NCBI GenBank assembly: GCA_025526915.1
Contig: JAHLKH010000001.1
Span: forward strand, 1 to 64,000
Length of the DNA: 64,000 bases
Source of the DNA: Entophlyctis helioformis
Lineage: Eukaryota > Chytridiomycota > Chytridiomycetes > Chytridiales > Chytriomycetaceae
Direction: 5' to 3'
Under the pieces are notes generated by a model. That model searched no databases. It had not been told where the DNA came from and saw only the letters and a list, made by a program, of their open reading frames with translations. The position numbers and the translations under genes were made by a program. Position 1 is the first letter of the stretch. The number at the start of each line of letters is the position of its first letter. Of the stretch, positions 12,368-23,284 are shown piece after piece.

Positions 12368-15111
12368 ATGAGCCAGCTGAGCGCCGCCATGGCAGTTGCA
12401 CGGGCAACTGCATCAGAGACCCAGCCTCGACAGCAGACGCAGCAGCAGACGCAGCAGCAGACACCGCCAGCACCGGCAACGTCGTCCATTGCACTCATAG
12501 GCAGACACTCCAAGAACAAGGCGCTCTCGATATTCCTGTCACGCACGATCCTGATGTCGACCAACGGCCGTCCGTGGCCGACGATCGACGGGATTGTGCA
12601 GCTGGCGGCGGCACACCTTCCGTCCGATGTGTCGCTGGGCGAGTGGGGTACGTGCGCATTTGGGCAGCCGTAGCGGCGTGGTGGCCGGCCTGGCGGGAAC
12701 AAGACCGACTGACGCTGCTGCTCGACTCGACGGGATGGACAGAGCCGTACGGTGAGTGGCGAGGGTTGAGCGTATCGTGGTGGATGCTCGCGTGATCTGG
12801 ATCCTGGATGCCGCAGCAAGGCGGGTCGCAAGGCACTGCGTCGACAGCCAGTCAGTCAGCCGTCCAGCCAGCCGCAGTCTTATCGGCAGCGTGTTGCGGC
12901 AGCGCATCGCATATCACCGCCGCGATGCGATCTGCTCGATGGAACGCCTGCCGTGCGGTCGTGCTGGTGGAGCGGGATTGCGTGCTTGTGGCTGCGATGC
13001 TTTGGCGAAATGCACGCAACTGACGCACCAGATGCCACTGCCCAGTGCAAGTCGAGTGCAACTTTGTGTACCGCACAGCAGTTGGCGCTGTCAACAACAA
13101 GCTGCTGTACTCGGTCGTGCAGCGTCTCACCGACCGCATCCACGAGCACGAGCCTGCGACAGGCGCCAGCGAGCCCGATCACGCACATGGACGGTCCAAG
13201 TACCGCTTCTCGTTCGACTTTGGCGGCATCGCGCTGCCACCGACACTCACGTTTGATCCGACCGATCTGTACGATGACGAGCCGCTCGGCGTGCGATGGG
13301 AAGCCTGCGGCTTTCTGGGCCGCCGCTACGCATCCAACGAGTCGCAGATTCTGTCGAGCGAGAACCTGCGCAAGACCTGCATGGCCGCGATGCCGTTCCA
13401 GGTGGCATACAGATACACGCCGCGCGGTGTCGCCGAGCTTGGGCTGATGCAAGACGCGGGCCAGAGCCATGCGGTCCAGCACTCGCGATCGCTCCTGCCA
13501 CACATCTTTTCGACGTTTGGTGCGTCAGCCATGGCGCCATCGGCATCCTCGTCGTCATCATCATCATCCATGCCGACATTGCGGCATGCGCACTCGTCGT
13601 CGCCCATGACAAGCAGATCTGCGCTTGCCAGCGCAACCAACACGCCACCGTCGGGGTCTGGACTCATGTCGCCCATCCAGATCGCACTGTCCTCGGGCGG
13701 TCTGGCGAGCGTGCCATCGACACCGCCGCTGCTGCCTGCACCATCTTCGTCGTCGTCCTCCAACTCCAGCTTCATCTCTATCAACGCCAATCTCGTGTCA
13801 CCAGTGTGCCAGCAGCCCGACGGGACGCTGGATCTGCACCTTGTCGTGGACCATCTGCGGCCGTCGGAATCCGTCACGTCCATCAAGGTCGCTGTCAAGC
13901 AAAGCATCACGCTGCAGCTGGTTAATATGCAGCACATCACCATCAAGAGCGACACCGTTGTGTTCAACGAGCCAGCAGCACCGCGATACGATCCGCGGTC
14001 CAACCCCACACATCACATTGACTGCCGACTGTCCATGACCAGCGGCATGTCGGAATCGAGTGCAGCGTCCAACAGCAGCAGCAACAACAGCAGCAGCAAC
14101 AGCGCAAGCAATCCTGTTCATGCCCTCAAACGCGGCAAACCAAAAGTGCCCGCACGGCTTTTCCCGTCTGGATGGGTTGCCTCTGACGGGTGGGACGTGG
14201 TGCAGTTTGCACCGTCAACAGCGTGTTCGCGCCTTGTGCCTGGCATATTGGGCATGGAGATCAAGTACGCGATCAAGGTCTCGGTCACGCTGCTTGAAGA
14301 GTCGACGTTTGGCGTGATGAGGTCGCGCGGTCTGGCTCTGACTCTGCCGTTTATCATGAGCACCTTTGCCGAGTCTGGTGGGTCCATGCGTGCCAGTCTG
14401 TCTGGCTGGCTTGTGACACAGCCAGAGTTGCTGACTGTCTGTACGGTGGCGACTGCATGTGAGCAGATGCAGCATCTGGAATCACATCGCCCATGATGGT
14501 GCCAGCCCGATCTGGCCCACACGTGCCATTGTTTGGCAGTCTCGAAGAAAGCGGCAGTGTCCTCGCCATGCCCGTGGAGCCCATCATCTTCACCGCCGAC
14601 ACATTCCTGCCCATCTTGTCTGAGCTGATGGACGATCTCGGCCACTCGATCATGACAGCGTCCACGCTTGCCACGGAATGGAAGACGCTGCGCGAGCAGG
14701 CGGCAGTTGCAGATCGCATGGTGACGCGCTCGTCGGACCATGCCACCATCCTCATGGACCTTCTGGCCGTGCTGTCGACACAGATGGACATTTTCGCCAA
14801 ACTGCTCACACACGACGCCAGACATCCCAAGACGTCGCGCCAGGTGCGCATCCCGTGGCCTCGCAATCCAGTGCCGTTCAACATGTTCCTGCTGGAGCTG
14901 GAGCTGCTGACGCAAGCCGCGCCAGACATCGCGCCACCGCAGCTCGAGTCTGTGTCTGTGCATGCAGCGTCGTCGCTGATGGACCGACTGCGGATGCAAG
15001 AGCTGGGGCAGGCTGCTGAGCCGATTGCGCATGTGCAGGTGCTTGTTGACCGCGCACTCGAGTTTGTCGAAGCATCGCATGCCATGGTGGTGCACTGGGT
15101 CGAGTCGCGCA

Positions 15112-15146
<35 letters not shown>

Positions 15147-15749
15147 GTGCCAGCAGCGACGCGACAGGGCTCGACGAGACAGCCACGAAGACATGGCACC
15201 AACACGTCCCATGAGACGAGCGGGGTGGGCAGTGGCGATGACGACCTTGTGCCGTACTACAGCAACGCGCAGGGTGCATCTCGCACCTTTGCACAGCCGG
15301 ACTCGCCCGCTATGGCACCGACTGCTGCGGCAGACACCAATGCGCCACCGCGGCCAGCCACTCCATCCTCGCTGCTGGGCACAGCCGACGCCACGCCGCA
15401 GACGCTCCGCAGCAACGCATCATCGGCAGTGCCGTACGTTGATCCGGCCACACACACGCCGTCTGTCATCAAGCGGTTCCGTGACGCGTACCGCTCGCTG
15501 CAGGAAGAGCTTGAGCTGGTCGCTTCCGGCGCCGATGTCGAGACCATGGCACGCCACCGAGCCCAGCCCCACGCGCACACCGGCACGCCGGGCTTCCAAG
15601 ACCAGCCTCAGCAGGCTGGGCAGGAGATTCAGACGTCGAGTGATACCAAGGGGCCGGCGGAGTGGGAGCAGCTGCCGCCGTCCATGTTTCCCGACCACGA
15701 GGCCGACGAGCAAGACAGCTTCGACCTGCCGCGCACGCCGCCCACTTGA
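12368..15749 (+). CDS. Arrestin-like protein with long C-terminal extension
   Basis: Exons 12368-12647, 13046-14377 and 14473-15749 join in frame to 962 residues. The N-terminal part (about residues 40-470) reads as an arrestin beta-sandwich pair: GRPWPTIDGIVQL, VQVECNFVYRTAVG, YRFSFDFGGIALPPTLTF, PLGVRWEACGFL, then DLHLVVDHLRPSESV, IKVAVKQSITLQL and LGMEIKYAIKVSVTLL. It is interrupted by Ser-rich low-complexity inserts (13540-13780, 14050-14110). The C-terminal 420 residues form helices (ADTFLPILSELMDDLGHSI), a polyGln run near 15115 and a proline-rich tail; I do not recognise a family there. Arrestins act as adaptors for receptors or ubiquitin ligases; the partner here is unknown. The fold is inferred from motif order, not a search. 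Confidence 0.6.
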
Positions 15750-15830
15750 CGGACGCGGCCACGCCATACCGGAGAACAAATACATACACATTGTGGCATA
15801 TGCAGGACACTGCGTTGCATGGCATCTTTA

Positions 15831-16811
15831 TTAGTCGTGAGGGTAGGCAATGGGCTCGATGAGCGAGCGCAGCTGTCTGAGCAGCAGCGGCGGCGCAGCA
15901 TCGCGGGGGCCGCCCTTTGTGCCGCGCACACACAGCACATTGCGCGCCATGACATCAAACGGCTCGTTCTGTTCGTCGCCGGCGGCGGCGGTGGTGGTGG
16001 CATTGGCATCGGCAGGCGGCACCCAGTTGAGGACCAGGCCGCCCGCCTCGCGCACGACGACGGTGCCGGCACACACGTCCCACGCGTGGATGCCGGCCTC
16101 GTAGTACGCGTCGACGGCGCCCTCGGCGACGAGACACATGGACAGGGCGGCCGAGCCGACGGAGCGGATGCCGCGGCCGGCGACGGGCTGGGTGATGATG
16201 CGGCGGATCGCCTCGATCTTGGCGGTGAGGGCGTCCGTGTCCTTGCCGGAGCCGTACTCGGTGGCGAGGAGCGCTGTGGCGAGGGACGGCGGCAGCGGTG
16301 CGGGCGACAGCGGCAGACGCACGGCGGGGCCACCACCACCAGCAGCAGCAGCAGCCGTCTCCAGAAAGGCGCCGTGGCCGTCGGTGGCGTAGTACAGCTG
16401 GTCGAGGATGGGGTTGTAGACGACGCCGAGCACGGGGCGGCGGTCGATGCACAGGCCGATGGACACGGCGGTGTAGGGGAAGCCGTGCACAAAGTTCATG
16501 GTGCCGTCGATGGGGTCGATGATCCACGTCGGGCGGCCGTCAAAGGCACAGCGGGCCGAGGCGTCTGCGGCCAGCGCGGCCGAGGCGGTCTCCTCGCCAA
16601 TGAAGGCGTGGGCGGGGAAGGCGGCGGCGAGCGAGCGGAAGCACAGCTCCTCGACGGCGCGGTCGGTCTGCGTGACGAGGTCGGCGGCGTTGGTCTCCTT
16701 GTAGTCGACGGCGTGCGCACGCTCGGCAAACGCCGCGCGGATGCGTGCGCCGGCGTCTCTCGCCACGGCCTTTGCCGTTGCCAGAAACGCGGCCAGATCG
16801 TGCGTCGCCAT
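15831..16811 (-). CDS. Inositol monophosphatase
   Basis: Hydrolyses inositol monophosphates to free inositol using Mg2+. A single exon codes 326 residues, close to the usual 270-330. The metal-binding motifs are all present: IGEE (about residue 80), WIIDPIDGTMNFVHG (about 105) and AGIHAWDVCAG (about 245), with GSAALSMCLVAEGAVDAYYE before the last. A Gly/Ala-rich insertion (about residues 155-165) and another Ala/Thr stretch near the C-terminus are loops absent from most relatives. It is convergent with the arrestin-like gene, with 81 bp between stops. Confidence 0.96.
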   Translation of the reverse strand: MATHDLAAFLATAKAVARDAGARIRAAFAERAHAVDYKETNAADLVTQTDRAVEELCFRSLAAAFPAHAFIGEETASAALAADASARCAFDGRPTWIIDPIDGTMNFVHGFPYTAVSIGLCIDRRPVLGVVYNPILDQLYYATDGHGAFLETAAAAAGGGGPAVRLPLSPAPLPPSLATALLATEYGSGKDTDALTAKIEAIRRIITQPVAGRGIRSVGSAALSMCLVAEGAVDAYYEAGIHAWDVCAGTVVVREAGGLVLNWVPPADANATTTAAAGDEQNEPFDVMARNVLCVRGTKGGPRDAAPPLLLRQLRSLIEPIAYPHD

Positions 16812-17004
16812 GAGGGTCGGTTGGTTGGTTTGTGGGTTGCGCGGCAAGTCGGCTGCTGTTGTTGCTGTGGCCAACAAGGCACAGCAGGCACACGATGAGG
16901 CTTGTTGAGCACCTTCATTTGGGAACAACAAATGGGACACACGGCACAGTGGGGGACACGGGACGCGGCATGATACGATAAGGATGGGGACAGGGCTGGG
17001 GTTC

Positions 17005-18267
17005 TTAACCACCACCGCCAGAGTAGGCCTTGCCGAACATGAGGATCTGGAGCTGGTCGTAGCCAGAGAGCACACCGGCACCGGCGACGGCACGGAGGAT
17101 GTTGGCACCAGCACCCTTGAAGAGCGACTTGAAGCCCTCGTTCTTGACAATCTCGGAGAAGGCAGCGGCCGACGAGGCGTACTTGACGGCCTCACCAGAC
17201 TTCATCATCATGCGACGACGGACAGTGTCAATGGGGTAAGAAGCGAGAGCAGCAAGGTTGGTAACACCGAAGCCGAGACCGAACGAGGCGAGGAAGTTGC
17301 CGTCAAGGCTGCCAGTGAGGACGAGGGGCTTGATCGTGTCGTAGAGACCAAAGTAGAGACCGCGGTAGATGAAGATACCAACAGACGAGAGAGCGAAGCC
17401 ACGGTAGAGACCGGCGATACCGTCAGAGGCGAGGGTCTTGCGGTAGACGTCAATGAGACCGTTGTACTGGCGCGAGCCACCCTTCTTGGCCGACTTGTTG
17501 TCGTTGGCGAGACGGGTACGGGCAAAGTCGAGCGAGTACACAAAGATGGAGCCAGTCCAACCGGCGAGACCACCCGAGAGGATGTTACCGGCGAAGAAGG
17601 CCCAGTAGCCGTACTTCTCCTTCTTGAACGAGAAGATGCGCTTGAAGTAGTCCTTCAGGGCGAAGTTGAGGGCCTGGGTGGGGAAGTAACGGATAACGTT
17701 GGCGAGGTTACCACGCCACAGGGAGCCGAAGCCCTCCTCCTTGACGACACGGGAGAAGCAGTCGCCGATGCCGCGGTAGGGGGTCGCGAGACGGCCAGAC
17801 TTGAGCATCTCATCCTGGTTCTGTTGGGCGGAACGGGGGGGCCGATCAAAACGGCGCAGTGGAGCAAATATTGTGGGGGCAAGACGTCAGTAGGGTGGTC
17901 GGCGTGGAGAACACGAGGAGCAGGCAGAGGAGTGCGTGGATGGCCGCAGGCAGGCAGGCAGTGGTGGGGCCAGCCAAGCACAGCACGGCGGATTGCGCCA
18001 GCAGCCAGCAGCCAGACGGACAAAAAATCCGCACAAGATCAGGCAAGCGTCTCCACGGCCAGCCAAGCACAACGGGCAAGCGAGGGGTGGAGGCGGCAGT
18101 CGGGGGCGTGCGATAAGAGAGCGGCAACTTGCCTGGATGAGGAGCTTGACACGCTCGATGGGGGCAGCGGCCGTCTTGGAGACGGCAGCGGACACACCGC
18201 CCATCATGAAGTCAATCATGAACGAGTTGAAGTCGTTCTTCTTGCCACCCTTCTTAACGTCGGACAT
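17005..18267 (-). CDS. AAC: Mitochondrial ADP/ATP carrier
   Basis: Exchanges cytosolic ADP for matrix ATP across the inner mitochondrial membrane. Two exons (18267-18133 and 17820-17005) give 316 residues. Three mitochondrial-carrier repeats are visible, each with a PxD/E-type motif: [22 protein letters not shown] and [12 protein letters not shown]. The last contains the RRRMMM signature specific to ADP/ATP carriers. The C-terminus ends in Gly repeats. The intron must use a GC donor (CAG|GCAAGT) to keep [19 protein letters not shown], which is nearly invariant in this family. Codon use is strongly C-biased, as expected for a highly expressed gene. Confidence 0.98.
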
Positions 18268-18837
18268 TTCGGCTGTGGTGGTGGTGGTGGTGGTAGCAGT
18301 GGGTCCAGCAGGCGGCGAGTGTGTTGTCGTCGTCGTCGTCGAGGTGCGAGCGTGCCGTGGAGAGGGATAAGCGAGCGCAATCGGAAGCAGTAGCGGCGGC
18401 GGCGGCAGCAGCAGAAGGGCAAGCGGCAAGCGGCGAGCACAAACAAACAGAAAACAGATGACGGTCAGCGGGTGCGATCAGGCAGGCAGACAGGCAGGCA
18501 GGTGCAGTGCGGTGCGGTGCGGTCGAGTGGTGGGAGAGGGCGGTAGGCAGGCAGCAGGCAGTAGGCAGCAGCCGTTGCAAGCCACGCCGCACGCCCAGGC
18601 AGACGCCCACCACCGGCAGGCAAGCAGGCGGCCATGCCAGCCATGCCCAGCGGGCCAGCCAGCCGCAGCACACAAAAAAGTGATCACGAAACAGCCGCAG
18701 CAGCACCAGCGGCACAACCGACTTGTCGCTCACCTAGAAATTTGCGTGAGGGAAAGCGAGCCGAAATCAGCTGCCGCTATAAATGCGCCTGCCGACCAAT
18801 CATCGGCGACCGGCGATATTCTTCATCCACGGCCCAC
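18268..18837. promoter_or_regulatory. Upstream region of the ADP/ATP carrier gene
   Basis: About 570 bp of GC-rich, repeat-rich DNA (runs of CAGG, GCAG and GCGGTGCG units) without a convincing gene. It presumably holds the 5'UTR and promoter of the carrier. No TATA box was identified. Confidence 0.4.
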
Positions 18838-19508
18838 ATGTCAGCGCTGGTGTGCCGCACACATCCATGCCTGCAGCAGCAACGACGCCAGAAACAGCAG
18901 CAGCAACGACGACGCCGACTGCGCCGTGGCCATCGCACATCTGTCGAGAATGCTGCTGCGGCAAGACAGGCTGCAGAAACCGAGCATGCCGTGTCCTCCG
19001 CCGCACGGCAAGCCACAGACGCCAACCACACAGCGAGTGATCGCTCGTATCAGTCTCCACGTGCTGCTTTCAGCCATGCTCGCGTCGCGAAACCCTGACC
19101 AGCTTGCGCGAGTCATGCAGCGCATCCGCTTTGCCAATGCACCACTACGTGCACAGTGGAGCAGATCAGAGTGTCGGCTGCCATTATGGTCGTCTGAGAT
19201 TGGCCGCATTGTTCGAGAGGCTGCAGATTCGTGTGCCGACAATGCATGGTCTGCATCAACAGTAGAACCGCCGTGCACCACAGGCTGCCAATGCTCGTCA
19301 CTTGAACGAGGCGTTTCCAACGCGCAATGCAGAGTGGCTGGCCGAGCAAGGCATTGTGTCTCTGCCGCATGCAGCCGATCCGACTGCAGCCATGCCTAGG
19401 ACCCACCACGCGCAAGGCTGCCACTCACAAGGCTGCCACGCGCAAGAGCCTTCCGGCTTGTGCGGCGGCCTCGGCCATGCGGAAGCGGACGCTGATCCGA
19501 ATGAGTGA
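18838..19508 (+). CDS. Unresolved small spliced gene (candidate)
   Basis: Not recognised. One plus-strand frame (about 18940-19240) reads like a real protein rather than low-complexity noise: ISLHVLLSAMLASRNPDQLA followed by RVMQRIRFANAPLRAQW and LWSSEIGRIVREAADSC, predicted helical. A second stretch in another frame (about 19283-19508) reads HLNEAFPTRNAEWLAEQGIV and ends at a stop at 19508. A splice with acceptor near 19278 could connect them, but no start or donor could be fixed. The 19390-19450 part contains short repeats (AAGGCTGCCAC units) that may be non-coding. Treat as a candidate only. Confidence 0.3.
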
Positions 19509-19553
19509 AAGCAGCATGCAATTTTTGCATTGCCTGCCCCTTCCTTAGTCAAC

Positions 19554-22500
19554 ATGCTGTCAGAATCTGCGGCACCAGCAGCCTCGGGGTCGTCCGCCGC
19601 CAAGCCCGCTGGCGTGGCTGGCATCGCACCCAGAAAGGCGGGCTACTCGCTGCCTGCCGTCCGCTTCAAGCTGCACAGCCCAACGTCTGCCGCGGGCCGC
19701 CTCTCGCTGGCCTACTCGCTGCCGTCGCCCATTGCCGGCACAAGCCCAACGGCTGCAACACCAAGCCCGACAGGCTCCAGCAACGCTGCCAGCCCGGCGT
19801 CGGCGTCGGCGTCGGCGTCTGCACAGTCACACGCACACGCACACGCACACGCACACGCACACGCCGCACCGAGCCCCAACCCGGCCCTGCTGTCGCTCGT
19901 CGCAAGCCACCTGCTGCTGCGGATCAGGCACACGCTTGCACCTGCCGCCCACATCTCCGCCCACGAGCTCATGGTGCGTCCAAGCGCCCTGCTGTTGGCG
20001 GATGCCGCCGCCGTCGCCTCGCTTGGCCGTGCCTCGCTTGGCCGTGCCTTGCTATACTTTGCTGTGCTTTCGATGCTTCCGGTGCTTGGCTGCCGCCGTT
20101 CATTGCCACGCATCTCTCCCTCAAGTGGCTGACTGCGCTGTGTGACCGTCCAGGATCTGATGGCTGCCGTGCTTGGTCATCCACACTTGGCCGCACACTC
20201 GGCCGCCGACTCGCTGGTCGCTGCACAGGCCCTCGTCTCGCACGGCGTCATCGCGCCCGCCCGTGCTGGCCAGCCGTCCGTCGCCCACGCCATCGCTCAC
20301 GGCATCGACGCCACGTTCGTCGTGAACACCGATCCCTCCAACGACCTGCCCACAGGCGTCCTGACTCCGCTCGCCTCGTGCTACTCGCCCGGCTGCTCGC
20401 CAGACACCCTGTGCTACAGCTACGCCTGTCCCCGTCGATCGGCGTCGTCGCCCAATCTGCGCTCGCACTCCCTCGGCCACCTGGCCAAGCGTACCATCTC
20501 GCTACACACATCGCCTGCGCGCTCTCTGTCGCTACCGTCGCCGTCTCCGCTCGGCTCAAATGCAGCAGCCTCTGTGAGTGCACTCGGCGTCGTTTGCCAA
20601 TCGGCTCGCTGGCTGCTATGCGCTCCTTGCTGAGCTCGTCCTGACACTACCTCCATCATGTACAGCAACCCATCGCTGCGCTGTGGTCCAGCACCGTTTC
20701 CCCAGAGATCCTCGCGTCAGTGTCTGTGCAGGAGCGCAAGCGCCAGGAAGTCATCTTTGAGCTCATCAACAGCGAGCGCGAGTATGTGCGCGACCTCGAG
20801 TCCATCATCAAAGTCTTTATGGAGCCCATCAACGCTGGCGGCATCATCCCCGACGATCGGAGGCCTCGCTTCATCCGCACCGTCTTCCACAACATCGCGG
20901 AACTGCACCGCACCAACACCGTCCTTCTCCGCAAACTGGTCGCTTTGCAGCAGGAAAACGCTGTCGTCAGTTCAGGCATCGGCTCGGCTTTCCTGGATCT
21001 CGCCATGATGTTCGAGACATACATCGACTACGGCTCGCAGCAGTCTCTTGCCAAGGCTCTTGTCGCAGAAGAAAAGACGCAATGTCCAGACTTTGTACAG
21101 TTCTTGGAACAGTGCCGGCTGCGTCCCGAGCTGCGCAAGCTGCCCCTGGAGAGTTTCCTTGCCAGTCCCACGACGCGCTTTGCACGATATCCCTTGCTGC
21201 TCAAGGAGATTGTCAAGCACATGCCAGACGACTCGACCGAAAAGAACCAGATCCTCGAGGCCATCTCGCGCATGCAGTATCTGCTCACCCAACTCAACTT
21301 GGAAGCCGGCCGTGCGGAGAACATGGTCCGCCTCAACGCCATCTCGCGGGTTCTCGTTCAACCAGAAGCCACTGGCGATGTACGCGCTCTGGGTCTCGTC
21401 TGCTCCTTGTTGCACACTGGCCGACTGACACGCACACACACCATCTCTTGCTCTTTCTGCATTCTTTGGACAGACATTGCGTCTGCTGGATCCAGACCGC
21501 AAGATCATTCGCGAGGGCAAGCTCACGCTCCGCAGACAGAATGGCGACATTGAAGCCACCGTCTTTCTGTTCGACAACATGCTCGTCGCTGCAAAGGAAA
21601 AGGAAAACGGCACCCTCAAGGTCGTCAAGCGAGCCATCCCGCTCGAGCTTGTCGTCATCAAGAAGGAGCTCTACAACCTCGGCGTCACATCCAACCCAAG
21701 CATTGTGTCTCTCGAGACTGTCTCCCAGCAGTCGCCAGCCAAGGGAATCCAAGGCATAGATCGGCAAAAGGCGCGGCCGTCTGACGCACCCAAATCCCTT
21801 TCCATCACAATCGGGCACTATGGAAAGGACGGGAGCCAGCTGTCATTGCAGGCAGCAAACGTGGCCGAGCTAAATTCATGGATAGATGCCATCGAGCGCC
21901 AAAAGGCCGAACGCAGGAGCAGACTCGTGCCGATCACCTCCGTCATGATCTGGCGCAGTCCTTCAACGAGCGAGTATGCCGACATGGGACCCTCCACCTC
22001 GCTAGTGTGGCAGGGACGTCTTGTCGTTGGTGGATACACAGGTGTCCACGTTCGAACGTCCGTCACCGATTTTACGCGCATCATTGATATCAGGCGAGTG
22101 TCCAAGATTGACGTTCAAGAGGACTCTCGGCAGTTGCTTGTCCTTGCAGGTGTGCACGCTTAGTATTTGTCACGCATGCCGCTCGTTTACAAACTGACAT
22201 GGTCGTCTCCCCCGCTGAATGCATGGACAGACAAGACACTCTACACGTACCCTATCGAAATTCTGCTCGGTGGATCGGCTGCTGCCATTCAAAAGGGCCG
22301 CAAGGTGTCCAGTTCGGTGTCATTCTTCAAGCAAGGCGTTCTCGCAGACCAGTCCATCATCTGCACGGTCGACTCCAAACCCCTCAACTCCTACATCAAA
22401 ATCTGGCGTCCTAAAGCCGCCGAGAACTCTGCGCGCACTCCATTCGGCATGCTCTTTGGATCTGGGCAAGATGCATTGCGGCCGTACAAGGTATGCTCTT

Positions 22501-23206
22501 GCGTGCTCTCAGTGGCTGTCGTCTTTGGCCATGGCTCACCACGTGCCACGGGCGTTGTCGTCCATCGCAGGAACTGTATGTACCAACAGAGACGCGCAGC
22601 ATCGACTACCTCAACACGATGCTCTGCGTCGGCTCGGTCAAGGGCTTTGACGTGATCCAGATGTCGTCTCTCAAAACACAGTCGCTGCTGGACGAATCGG
22701 ACGAGCAGCTCAAGTTTGTCTTGGCTCGCGAGACGCAGTCGCCCGTAGGCGTCTTCCGCATGCGCGACGGCTCGTTCCTGCTGTGCTACCAAGAGTACTC
22801 GTTCTTTGTGGACAAGTTTGGCCGCCGCATCCGGCCCAACTGGATCGTCCACTGGCACGGCGCCCCCACCGAGTTTGCCGTCGTCGCCGGCTTCCTCATT
22901 GCCTTTGACCCCAGCTTTGTCGAGGTGCGCGATCTCCTGTCGGGCTCGCTCGTCCAGGTCATTCTGGCTGGCGACCTGCTGGTCAGCACCGAGCGCGAGC
23001 ATGTGCCGTCCAGCGCATCCAGCACGACGAGCAGCGTTCTCAACACCACCAGTGCCAGCATCTTGAGCAGCAGCGCGGCCGCACAGCCAGCGACACCCGT
23101 CGCATTCATCCGCGTGATGAACACCAACCCTGAGCTGCTTCATCTGGCCGTGGGTCTTGGTGGCGTCACTCGCATCATCTCGCTGGGCCGTTCTCAGGCT
23201 CGGTGA
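19554..23206 (+). CDS. Rho1 guanine-nucleotide exchange factor (Rom2/Rgf type)
   Basis: Activates Rho1 at the plasma membrane in the cell-wall integrity pathway of fungi. Six exons (19554-19973, 20154-20573, 20666-21379, 21474-22149, 22231-22490, 22571-23206) join to 1041 residues. Order: Ser/Ala/His-rich N-terminus with a (His-Ala)n tract; DEP-like region with the fungal signature CYSPGCSPDTLCYSYACPRR; RhoGEF/DH domain (ERKRQEVIFELINSEREYVR to about 21340) including FVQFLEQCRLRPELRKLPLE; PH domain (REGKLTLRRQNGDIEATVF); C-terminal CNH domain (from about 21960, with NYL-like strand SIDYLNTMLCVGSVKGFDVI and IVHWHGAPTEFAVV). This layout is diagnostic for the Rom1/2-Rgf1-3 family. Confidence 0.95.
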
Positions 23207-23284
23207 TGATCGCCCTCAATATATTTTTGCATTTATTTTAACACAACTCGGCCCCACATATACCAATTCAGTCCAACCGCAGTA

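Noticed and set aside
16000..16900. Long plus-strand Gly/Arg/Asp-rich frame (about 359 codons)
   Set aside because: Mirror of the inositol monophosphatase gene, caused by high GC at third positions.
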